From assembly GCA_029961685.1 (NCBI GenBank), contig JARWKL010000015.1, forward strand, positions 10,166,801 to 10,230,800: a stretch of 64,000 nt of DNA, in the 5' to 3' direction. The position numbers and the translations under genes are program-made. The DNA is from Aristolochia californica. Lineage: Eukaryota; Streptophyta; Magnoliopsida; Piperales; Aristolochiaceae. Shown one piece after another: positions 12,908-24,458 of this stretch. Positions within the stretch are counted from its first letter, which is position 1. Every line of letters begins with the position of its first letter. Below the pieces are notes generated by a model. That model made no database searches and had not been told where the DNA came from. It worked only from the letters and a program-made list of their open reading frames with translations.

Positions 12908-14254
12908 CATTTTTAACTGAGTGTTGACTCCCAAACCATTAGTCATTTTAAAAAAAAACTATAACCGTTACACATCATTAATCGATCAAAACATTTACGA
13001 TGATCTATGATTGTTAGGTCCGCTTTTTTTAAAATAGCCAAAAAGTTGGTTGTTTGGCTCTGGTAAATATCCCACTACATGTTAACTTGAGAATTTAATT
13101 TTTTCTACTAGAAATTTTTGGATCATTTGGTCATTTGCATCTTCAACATATTTCTGGCATGCATATCCACCACATTTAAAACCTGTTAGGATCAATTATA
13201 ATCTCTTTCTTATAAAATTCCACAAAGCAATTAGGGGTTGTACTTGTGGAATTTCCCAAACATGGATCACAAAACTTTGGTGTTCATTTTTAGTGCGTGA
13301 AATAATTTTCTTCACAAACATTTATTATAGTTTTCATATTTTTTTGCATACAGAAACTCAAAAGTTTTCATTTTGTTCTGATCTATTTGCCTTATCTTTT
13401 TGTTTACGAGAAAAAAGGGAGAGTGAAAACACAAGTTTGGATTTGAAAAAAAATGAACACCCAAAATGCACAAATGCTGAGAGAGATAAGTCCACAAATG
13501 TATCGGTGATTTTTAAGGATTGTAAAATCTTTTTGTTTTTCATATATTGGGTTTTGCAATCATCGGAAGAGGGGAGGGGGCAGGGGGTGGTTTTTTAAAT
13601 GAGTGTTGACTCCCAAACCATAAGTCATTTCTAAATAAAATTATAGCCGTTACACATCTTTAATCGATCAAAACATTTACGATGATCTATGCTTGTTAGG
13701 TCTGCTTTTTATAAAATAGGAAAAAAGTGGGTTGTTTGGCTCTGGTAATTATCCCATTGCACGTTATCTTGAGAATTTAATTTTTTCTACTCCTTGAAAC
13801 TTTTGGATCATTAGGTCATTTGCATCTTCAACATGTTTCTGGCATGCATATCCACCACATTTAAAACATGTTATGATCAATTAGAATCTCTTTCTTATAA
13901 AATTCCACCAAGCTATTAGGAGTTGTACTAGTGGAATTTCCCAAACTTGGATCACAAAACTTAGGTGTTCATTTTTAGTGCATGAAATAATTTTCTTCAG
14001 TTTCTTTTATGGTTGTTTTTAACTTTTTTTGCATACATAAACACTAAAAGTTTCATTTTGTTGTGATATATTTGCCTTATCTTTTTGTTTATGAGAAAAA
14101 AGGGAGAGAGAAAACCCAAGTTTGGATTTGAAAAAAAATTGAACACCCAAAATGCACAAATGCTGAGAGAGATAATTCCACAAACGTGTCTATGATTTTT
14201 AAGGTCTGTAAACTCTTTTAGTTTTTCATATATTGGGTTTTGCAATCATCGGAA

Positions 14255-14256
<2 letters not shown>

Positions 14257-14292
<36 letters not shown>
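14257..14292 (+). repeat. Poly-G tract (36 G)
   Basis: G homopolymer following ATCATCGGAAGA and preceding AGGCCATGTTAAATG. It has exactly the same length as the tract at 10140-10175. Confidence 0.9.
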
Positions 14293-14293
<1 letters not shown>

Positions 14294-14532
14294 GGCCATG
14301 TTAAATGTATGTTGACTCCCAAACCATAAGTCATTTCTAAAAAAAATTATAGCCGTTACACATCATTAATCGATCAAAACATTTACAATGATAAATGATT
14401 TTAGGTTTGCTTTTCTTAAAATAGGCAAAAAGTGGGTTGTTTGGCTCTGATAAATATCCCACTGCATGTTAACTTGAGAATTTAATTTTTTCTACTCCAT
14501 GAAATTTTTTGATCATTAGGTCAGTTGCAACT

Positions 14533-14602
14533 TCAACATGTTTCTGGCATGCATATCCACCACATTTTCAACATGTTTTTGGCATGCTCATCCACGACAC
14601 GA
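14533..14602 (+). repeat. 35 bp duplication of the AACATGTT/GCATGC box
   Basis: TCAACATGTTTCTGGCATGC at 14533 is followed 35 bases later by TCAACATGTTTTTGGCATGC at 14568. Each is followed by a diverged CATCCACxACA stretch before the normal AAAACATGTTAGG. This local duplication lengthens the 13871-14615 monomer to 745 bp. Confidence 0.85.
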
Positions 14603-15005
14603 CAATTAAAACATGTTAGGATCAACTAGAAATCTCTTTCTTATAAAATTCCACCAAGCTATTAAGCGATGTACTAGTGGAATTTCCCAAACATGGATAA
14701 CTAAAATTTAGTGTTCATTTTTAGTGCATGAAATAATTTTTTTACTTACATTTATTATAATTTTCTAATTTTTTTGCATACATAAACTCTAAAATTTTCA
14801 TTTTGTTGTGATTTATTTGCCTGATCTTTTTGTTTACGAGAAATGGGAGAGTGAAAAACTCAAGTTTGGATTTGAAAAAAAATTGATCACCCAAAATGCA
14901 CAAATGCTGAGAGAGATAATTCCACAAATGTATCTGTCATTTTCAAGGATTTTAAACTCTTTTAGTTTTTCATATATTGGGTTTTGGAATCATCGAAAAA
15001 GGAGA

Positions 15006-15017
15006 GGGGGGGGGGGG
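15006..15017 (+). repeat. Poly-G tract (12 G)
   Basis: G run after ATCGAAAAAGGAGA and before AGGCAATTGTTACTCAG, at the standard G-rich site of an L2 monomer. Confidence 0.9.
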
Positions 15018-15896
15018 AGGCAATTGTTACTCAGTGTTGAGTCCAAAATCATAAGCCTATTCTGTAAAAAATTATAGCCATTACAAATCATTAATCGATC
15101 AAAACATTTCCGATGATCTATGATTGTTAAGTCCGCTTTTTGTATAATAGGCAAAAAGTCGGTTGTTTGGCTCTGTTAAATATCCCACCGCACATTAACT
15201 TGAGAATTTAATTTTTTCTACTCCTTGAAGTTTTTGGATCATTAGGTCATTTGCATCTTCAACTTGTTTCTGGCATGCATATCCACCACATTTAAAACAT
15301 GTTAGGATCAATTAAAATCTCTTTCTTATAAAATTCCACCAAGCTATTAGGGGTTGTACTTGTGGAATTTCCATAACATGGATCACAAAACTTTTGTGTT
15401 CATTTTTAGTGCAAAAATAATTTTCATCACTTAAATTTATTATAGTTTTGAAAAATTTTTGCATACACAAACACTAAAATTTTCATTTTGTTGCGATCTA
15501 TATGACTTATCTTTTTATTTACGAGAAAAAAGGGAGAGCGAAAACTCATGTTTGGATTTGAAAAAAAATATATCACCCAAAATGCACATATGCTGAGAGA
15601 GATAATTCCAAAAACGTATATGTGATTTTGAAGGATTTTAAACTCTTTTAGTTTTTCATATGTTGGGTTTCACAATCATCGAAAGAAGGGGGGGCGAGGC
15701 ATTTTTAATTGAGTTTTGATTTCCTAACCATAAGTCATTTTTAACAAAAATTATAACCGTTACACATCATTAATTGATCAAAACATTTACGATGATCAAT
15801 GATTGTTAGGTCCGCTTTTTGTAAAATAGGCAAAAAATTGGTTGTTTGCCTATGGTAAATATCCCCCCACATGTTAATTTGAGAATTTCATTTTTT

Positions 15897-16375
15897 CTAC
15901 TCCATGAAATATTTAGATCATTAGGTCATTTGCCTCTTCAACATGTTTTTGGCATGCATACCCACCACATTTAAAACATGTTAGGATCAATTAGAAAACT
16001 CCTTTTGATAAAATTTCATCAAGCTATTAGGGGTTGTACTAGTGGAATTTCCCAAACATGGATAACAAAACTTTGGAGTTCATTTGTAGTGCACAAAATA
16101 ATTTTCCTCACTTACATTTATTATAGTTTTCAAATTGTTTTGCATACATGAACTCTAAAATTTTCATTTTGTTTATGAGAAAAGTGGGACAAGTTTGGAC
16201 TTGAAAAAAAATTGAACATCCAAAAAGGAAATACACAAATTCTGAAAGTGTTAATTCCAAAAAGTATATCTGATTTTGAAGGATAGGCAAAAAGTGGGCT
16301 TTTTGGCTCTTGTAAATATCCACCCACATGTTAACTTGAGAATTTAATTTCTTCTACTCCTTCAAATTTTTGGAT
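15897..16375 (+). repeat. Isolated short (S) monomer embedded in the long array
   Basis: The monomer starting at 15981 is 457 bp, lacks the L-only segment (GAAGGATAGGCAAAAAG at about 16,277) and has the fully derived S form CATTTTGTTTATGAGAAAAG. Its box reads GCATGCATACCCACC, the S form, while the monomers on either side read CATATCC. It shares rare variants with the S monomer at 28,994: CTACTCCATGAAAT, AGAAAACTC, CAAATTGTTTTGC, CCAAAAAGGAAATACAC, AATTCTGAAAGTG and TTTCTTCTACTCCTTCAAA. The offset is 13,013 bp at several checkpoints. Typical L sequence resumes by about 16,410. Most likely a conversion-like copy. Confidence 0.88.
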
Positions 16376-19300
16376 CATTAGGTCATTTGCATCTTCAACA
16401 TGTTTCTGGCATGCATATCCACCACATTTAAAACAAGTTAGGATCAATTAGAATCTCTTTCTTATAAAATTCCACCAAGCTATTAGGGGCTATACTAGTG
16501 AAATTTTCCAAACATGGATCACAAAACTTTGGTGTTCATATTTAGTACGTGAAATAATTTTCTTCACTTAAATTTATTGTAGTTTTCAATTTTTTTAGCA
16601 TACATAAACTCGAAAATTTTTATTTTGTTGTGATCTATTTGCCTTATCTTTTTGTTTACGAGAAAAAAAGGAGAGTAAAAACTCAAGTTTGGATTTGAAA
16701 AAATATTGAAAACCCAAAATGCACAAATTCTGAGAGAGATAATTCCACAAACGTATCTGTGATTTTTAAGGATTGAAAACTCTTTTGGTTGTTTATATAT
16801 TGGTTTTTGCAATCTTTGGAAGAGGCATTATTCACTGAGTGTCGACTCCCAAACCATAAGTCATTTTGAACAAAAATTATAGCCGTTACACATCATTAAT
16901 CGATCAAAACATTTAAGATGATCTATAATTGTTAGGTCCGCATTATGTAAAATAGGCAAAAAGTGGGTTGTTTGGCTCTAGTAAATATCCCACCGCACGT
17001 TAACTTGAGTATTTAATTTTTTCTAGTCCTAGAAATTTTTGGATCATTAGGTCACTTGCCTCTTCAACATGCTTCTGGCATGCATATCCACCACATTTAA
17101 AACATGTTAGGATCAACTAGAATCTCTTTCTTATAAAATTCCAGCAAGCTATTAGGGGTTAAAATAGTGAAATTTCCCAAACATGGATCACAAAACTTTG
17201 GTGTTCATTTTTCATGCGTGAAATAATTTTCCTCTCTTACATTTATTATAGTTTTCCAATTTTTTTGCATACATAAACTCTAATATTTTCATTTTGTTGT
17301 GATCTATTTGCCTTATCTTTTTGTTAGGAGAAAAAAAGGGAGAGTGAAAACTCAAGTTTGGATTTGAAAAAAAATTGAACACCCAAAATACACAAATGCT
17401 GAGAGTGATAATTCCACAAACCTATCTGTGATTTTTAAGGATTTTAAACTCTTTTAGTTGTTTATATATTGGGTTTTGCAATCATCGGAAGAGGCATTTT
17501 TCACTGAGTGTTGACTCCCAAACCATAAGTCATTTCAAAGAAAAATTAAAGCCGTTACACATCATTAATCGATCAAAACATTTACGATGATTTATGATTG
17601 TTAGGTCCGCTTTTTGTAAAATTGGAAAAAAGTGGGTTGTTTGGCTCTAGTAAATATCCCACCGCAAGTTAACTTGAGAATTTAATTTTTTCTACTCCAT
17701 TAAAATTTTGGATCATTTGGTCATTTGCATTTTCAACATGTTTCTGGCATGCATATCCACCCCATTTAAAACATGTTAGTATAAATTAGATATCTGTTTA
17801 TTAAAAAATTCCACCAAGCTATTAGGGGTTGTACTAGTGGAATTTCCTAAACATGGATAACAAAACTTTGGTGTTCATTTTTAGTGCGTGGATTAATTTT
17901 CTTCACTTACAATTATTATAGTTTTCTAATTTTTTGCATACATAAACTCTTAAATTTTCATTTTGTTGTGATCTATTTGCCTTATCTTTTTGTTTACGAG
18001 AAAAATGGGAGAGTGAACAGTCAAGTTTGGATTTGAAAAATAATTGAACTTCCAAAATGGAAATGCACAAATGCTGAGAGAAATAATTCCAAAAAATATC
18101 GGTGATTTTTAAGGATTGTAAACTCTTTTAGTTGTTTATATATTGGGTTTTTCAATCATCAGAAGAAGCATTTTTCACTGATTGTTGACTCCCAAACTAT
18201 AAGTCATTTCTGGAAAAAATTTATAGCTATTACACATCATTACTTGATCAAAAAATTTACGATGATCTAAGATTGTTAGGTCAGCTTTTAGTAAAATTTG
18301 CCAAAAGTGGGTTGTTTGGCTCTGGTAAATATCCCACTGCACGTTAACTTGAGAATTTAATTTTTTCTACTCGATATTTTTGGATCATTAGGTCATTTGT
18401 ATCTTCAACATGTTTCTGGCATGCATATCCACCATATTTAAAACATGTTAGGATCAACTAGAAATCTCTTTCTTATAAAATTTCACCAAGCTATCAGGGG
18501 TTGTGCTAGTTGAATTTCCCAAACATGGATCACAAAACTTTGGTGTTCATTTTTAGTGCATGAAATAATTTTCTTCACTTACATTTATTATAGTTTTCTA
18601 ATTCTTTTTCATACATAAACTCCGAAATTTTCATTTTGTTGTGATCTATTTGCCTTATCTTTTTGTTTACGAGAAAAAAGGGAGAGTGTAAACTCAAGTT
18701 TGGATTTGAAAAAAAGTTGAACTTCCAAAACGGAAATGCACAAATGCTGAGAGAGATAATTCAAAAAAATATCTGTGATTTTTAAGGATTGTAAACTCTT
18801 TTGGTTGTTTATATATTGGGTTTTGCATTCATCGGAAGAGACATTTTTCACTGAGTGTTGACTCCCAAACATTAAGTCATTTCTAACAAACATTATAGCC
18901 GTTACATCATTAATCAATCAAAACATTTACGATGATCTATGGTTGTTAGGTCTACTTTTTTAAAAGTAGGGAAAGAGTGGGTTGTTTGGCTCTGGTAAAT
19001 ATCCCACCACACGTTAACTTGAAAATTTAATTTTTTTCTTCTCCTTGAAATTTTTGGATCATTCGGTCATTTTCATCTTCAACATGTTTTGGGCATGCAT
19101 ATCCACCACATTTAAAACATGTTAGGATCAATTAAAATCTCTTTCTTATAAAATTCCACCAAGCTATTAGGGGTTGTACTAGTGGAATTTCCCAAACATG
19201 GTTCACAAAACTTTGGTGTTCATTTTTAGTGCGTGAAATAATTTTCTTCACTTACATTTATTATAGTTTTCAAATTTTTTTGCATACATAAAGTCTAAAA

Positions 19301-22300
19301 TTTTAATTTTTGTGATCTATTTGCCTTATCTTTTTGTTTACGAGAAAAAAGGGAGTGTGAAAACTCAAGTTTGGATTTTAAAAAAAATTGAACAACCAAA
19401 ATGCACAAATTCTGAGGGAGGTAATTCCACAAATGCATCTGTGATTTTTAAGGATTCATATATTGGGTTTTGCAATCATCAAAAGAGGGGGAGGGGGGGC
19501 GAGGCATTTTTATCTGAGTGTTGACTCCCAAACCCTAAGTCGTTTTTAAAAAAAATTATAACCGTTACATATCATTAATCGATCAAAACATTTATGATGA
19601 TCTATGATTGTTAGGTCCGCTTTTTGTAAATAGGCCAAAAAGTGGGTTGTTTGGCTCTGGTAAAATATACCATTGCACGTTAACTTGAGAATTTAATTTT
19701 TTCTACTCCTTGAAATTTTTGGATCATTAGGTCATTTGCATCTTGCACATGTTTCTGGCATGCATATCCACCACATTTAAAACATGTTAGGATCAACTAG
19801 AAATCTCTCTCTTATAAAATTCCACCAAGCTATCAGGGGTTGAACTAGTGGAATTTCCCAAACATGGATAACAAAACTTTGGTGTTCATTTTTAATGCGT
19901 GAAATAATTTTCTTCACTTACATTTATTATAGTTTTCAAATTTTTATGCATACATAAACTCTAAAATTTTCATTTTGTTGTGACATATTTGCCTTATCTT
20001 TTATTTTACGGGAAAAATGGGAGAGTGAAATCACAAGTTTGGATTTGAAAAAAAATTGAACTTCCAAACTAGAAATGCACAAATGTTGAGAGAGATAATT
20101 CCAAAAAATATCTGTGATTTTTAAGGATTGTAAACTCTTTTAGTTGTTTATATATTGGGTTTTGCAATCATCGGAAGGGGCATTTTTCACTGAGTGTTGA
20201 CAACCATAAGTCATTTCTAACAAAAATTATAACCGTCACACATCATTAATTAATTAAAACATTTACGATGATCTATGATTGTTAGGTCCTGCTTTTTGTA
20301 AAATAGGCAAAAAGAGGGTTGTTTGGCTCTAGTAAATATCGCACCGAACGTTTACTTGAAAATTTAACTTTTTCTACTCCATGAAATTTTTGGACCATTA
20401 GGTCGTTTGTATCTTCAACATGTTTCTGCCATGCATATCCACCACATTTAAAACATGTTAGGATCAATTAGAATCTTTTTCTTATAAAAGTCCACCAAGC
20501 TATTAGGTGTTGTACTAGTGGAATTTCCCAAACATGTATCACAAAACTTTAGTGTTCAATTTTAGAGCGGGAAATAATTTTTTTCACTTACATTTATTAT
20601 ACTTTTCAAATTTTTTTTTTGTTGTGATATATCTGCCTTACCTTTTTGTTTACAAGAAAAAAGGGAGTGTGAAAACTCAAGTTTGGATTTGAAAAAAAAA
20701 TTAAACAACCAAAATGCACAAATGCTAAGAGAGGTAATTCCACAAACGTATCAGTGATTTTTAAGGATTGTAAACTCTTTTAGTTTTTCATATATTTGGT
20801 TTTGCAATCATCGGAAGAGGAGAGGAGGGGGGCGGGGGGTGCGATGCATTTTTAGCTGAGTGTTGATTCCCAAACCTTAAGTCTTTTTTAACAAAAATTA
20901 TAACCGTTACACATAATTAATCGATCAAAACATTTATGATGATCTATGATTGTTAGGTCCGCTTTTTGTAAAATAGGCAAAAAGTAGGTTGTTTGGCTCT
21001 GGTAAATATCCCACTACATGTTAACTTGAGAACTTAATTTTTTCTACTCCTTGAAATTTTAGGATCATTAGGTCAATTGCATTTTCAACATGTTTCTGGC
21101 TTGCATATCCACGACATTTAAAACATGTTAGGATCAACTAGAAATGTCTTTCTTATAAAATTCCACCAAGCTCTCAGGGGTTGTAAGTGGAATTTCCCAA
21201 ATATGGATAACAAAACTTTGGTGTTCATTTTTAGTGCGTGAAATAATTTTCTTCACTTAAATTTATTATAGTTTTCTAAGTTTTAAGCATGCATATACTC
21301 TAAAATTTTCATTTTTTTGTGATCTATTTTCCTTATCTTTTATTTTACGAGAAAAATGGGAGAGTGAAAACTCAAGTTTGGATTTGAAAAAAAATTGAAC
21401 TTCCAAAATGGAAATCCACAAATGCTGAGAGAGATAATTCCAAAAAATATCTGTGATTTTTAAGGATTGTAAACTCTTTTAGTTATTTATATATTGGGTT
21501 TTGCAATCATCGGAATGGGCATTTTTCACTAAGTGTTGACTCCCAAACCATAAGTGATTTCTAATAAACATTATAGCCGTTAGACATCATGAATCGATCA
21601 AAACATTTATGATGATCTATGATTGTTAGGTCCACTTTTTGTAAAGGAGGCAAAAAAAGGGTTGTTTGGCTCTGGTAAATATCCCACCGCACGTTAACTT
21701 GAAAATTTAATTTTTTCTACTCGAAATTTTTGGACCATTAGATCATTTACATCGTCAACATGTTTTTGGCATGCATATCCGCCACATTTAAAACATGTTA
21801 GGATCAATTAGAATCTCTTTCTTATAAAATTCCTCCAAGCTATTAGGGGTTCTTCTAGTGGAATTTCCCAAACATGGATCACAAAACTTTGGTGTTCATT
21901 TTTAGTGCGTGAAATAATTTTCATCCCTTACATTTATTATAGTTTTCAAATTTTTTTGCATACATAAACTCTAAAATTTTCATTTTGTTGTGATCTATTT
22001 TGCTTATCTTTTTGTTTACTAGAAAAAAAGGAGAGTGAAAACTCAAGTTTGGATTTGAAAAAAATTGAACACCCAAAATGCTCAAATGCTGAGAGAGATA
22101 ATTTCACAAAAGTACCTATGATTTTTTAGGACTGTAAACTCTTTTAGTTTTTCATATATACAGGGTTTTGCAATCATCTGAAGAGGGGTGCGAGGCATTT
22201 TTAACTGAGTGTTGACTCAAAAACCATAAGTTATTTTAACAAAAATTATAAAAATTACATTTCATTAATCGATCAAAACATTTACGATGATCTATGATTG

Positions 22301-22475
22301 TTAGGTCCACTTTTTGTAAAATAGGCAAAAAGTGGGTTGTTTGGCTCTGGTAAATATCCCACTGCACGTTAACTTGAGAATTTAATTTTTTCTTCTCCTT
22401 GAAATTTTTGAATCATTAGGTCATTTACATCTTCAACATGTTTCTGGCATGCATAACCACCACATTTAAAACATC

Positions 22476-23110
22476 TTAGGATCAACTAGAAATCTCTTTC
22501 TTATCAAATTCCACCAAGCTATCAGAGGTGGTACTAGTGAAATTTCCCAAACATGGATAACAAAACTTTGGTGTTCATTTTTAGAGCGTGAAATAATTTT
22601 CTTCACATACATTTATTATTGTTTTATAATTTTTTTGCATACATAAACTCTAAAATTTTCATTTTGTTGTGATCAATGCATTATATTTTGTTTACGAAAG
22701 AAAAAAAGGAGAGTGAAAACTCAAGTTTGGATTTGAAAAAAAATTGAACACCCAAAATGCACAAATATTGAGAGAGATATCATCGGAAGGAGGGGGGGGG
22801 GGGGGGGGGAGGGGAGGGGGGGAGGCATTTCTAACAGAGTGTAGACTCCCTAACTAGAAGTCATTTTTAACACAAATGATAACCGTTACAAATAATTAAT
22901 CGATCAAAATATTTACGATGATCTGTGATTGTTAGGTCCGCTTTTTGAATAAATAGGCAAAAAGTGGGTTGTTTTGCCTTGGTAAATATCCCACTACGCA
23001 CGTTAACTTGAGAATTTAATTTTTTTCTACACCTTGAAAATTTTGGATCTTTAGGTTATTTTCTTCTTCAACATGTTTCTTGCATTCATATCCACCACAT
23101 TTAAGTCATG
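22476..23110 (+). repeat. L2 monomer with ~70 bp deletion and compound G tract
   Basis: AGAGAGATAT at about 22,779 joins directly to CATCGGAAGG, so the stretch normally running from ATTCC to TTTTGCAAT (about 70 bp) is absent. The G-rich site that follows is expanded and interrupted: 18 G at 22792-22809, then four G and seven G separated by single A, ending at 22,822. The monomer is 635 bp. Confidence 0.82.
22792..22822 (+). repeat. Interrupted poly-G tract (18+4+7 G)
   Basis: Three G runs separated by single A residues, followed by AGGCATTTCTAACAGAG. The separate runs could form an intramolecular G-quadruplex. This is the last long G tract before the L-to-S boundary. Confidence 0.88.
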
Positions 23111-24458
23111 TTAGGATCAACTAGAAATCTCTTTTTTATAAAATTCCACCAAGCTATCAGGGGTTGTACTAGTGGAATTTCCCAAACAAGGATAACAAAA
23201 CTCTGGTGATGATTTTTAGTGCGTGAAATAATTTTCTTCACTTAAATTTATTATAGTATTCTAATTTTTTTGCATACATAAACTCTAAAATTTTCATTTT
23301 GTTGTGATCTATTTGCCTTATCGTTTTGTTTACGAGAAAAATGGGAGAGTAAAAACTCAAGTTGGATTTGAAAAAAAATTAAACTTCCAAAATGGAAATG
23401 CATAAATGTTGAGAGAGATAATTCCACAAAATATCTGTAATTTTTAAGGGTTGTAAACTGTTTTAGTTGTTTATATATTGGTTTTTGCAATCATCGGAAG
23501 GGGCCTTTTTCAATTAGTGTTGACTCCCAAACCATAAGTCATTTTTAAAAAAAATTATTGCCATTACACATAATTAATCGATCAAAACTTTCACGATAAT
23601 CTGTAATTGTTACGTCTGCTTTTATTAAAATAGGCAAAAAGTGGGTTGTTTGGATATGGTAAATATGCCACTGCACGTTAACTTGAGAATTTAATTTTTT
23701 CTACTCCTTGAAATTTTTGGTTCATTTGGTCATTTGCATCTTCTACATGTTTCTCGCATGCATATCCACCACATTTAAAACATGTTAGGATCAACTAGAA
23801 ATCTCTTTCTTTTAAAATTCCACCAAGCTATCAGGGGTGGTACTAGTGGAATTTCCCAAACATGGATAATTAAACATTGGAGTTCATTTTTGTGCGTGAA
23901 ATAATTTTCTTCACTTACATTTATTATAGCTTTATAATTTTTTTGCATACATAAACTCTAAAATTTTCTTTTTCTTGTGATCTATTTGCCTTATCCTTTT
24001 GTTTACGACAAAAATGGAAGAGTTAAAACTCGAGTTTCGATTTGAAAAAAAATTGAACTTACAAAATTGAAATGCACAAATGATGAGAGAGATAATTCCA
24101 AAAAATATATGTGATTTTTAAGGATTTTAAACCCTTCTAGTTGTTTATATATTGGGTTTTACAATCATCGGAAGAGGCATTTTTCACTGAGTGTTGACAC
24201 CCAAAACATAAGTAATTTTTAACAAAAATTATAGCCATAAAACATCATTAATTGATCAAAACATTTACGATGATCTATGATTACTAGGTCTGCTTTTTGT
24301 AAAATAGGCAAAAAGTGGGTTGTTTGGCTCTGGTAAATATCCAACCACACGTTAACTTGAGAATTTAAGTTTTCCTACTGTTTGAAATTTTTGGATCATT
24401 AGGTCATTTTCATCATCAACATGTTTCTAGCTTGCATATCCACCACATTTAAAATATG

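Larger units (their letters stand above)
9753..24458 (+). repeat. Satellite array, long monomer subfamily L2 (~670 bp)
   Basis: Tandem L monomers starting at 9753, 10465, 11131, 11817, 12492, 13186, 13871, 14616, 15302, (short 15981), 16438, 17107, 17776, 18448, 19122, 19787, 20458, 21128, 21798, 22476, 23111 and 23785. Spacing is 665-686 bp where undisturbed. L2 differs from L1 by CATATCCACCACATTT in the landmark box, by mostly AACACCCAAAATGCAC or AACTTCCAAAATGG in the A-tract region, and by only B-type sites in the L-only segment. It contains two haplotypes: G-plus (TTTTTCATATATTGGG, G-run, AGGCATTTTTAACTGAG) and G-minus (TTGTTTATATATTGGG, no long G-run, GCATTTTTCACTGAG). No gene is seen. 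Confidence 0.96.
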
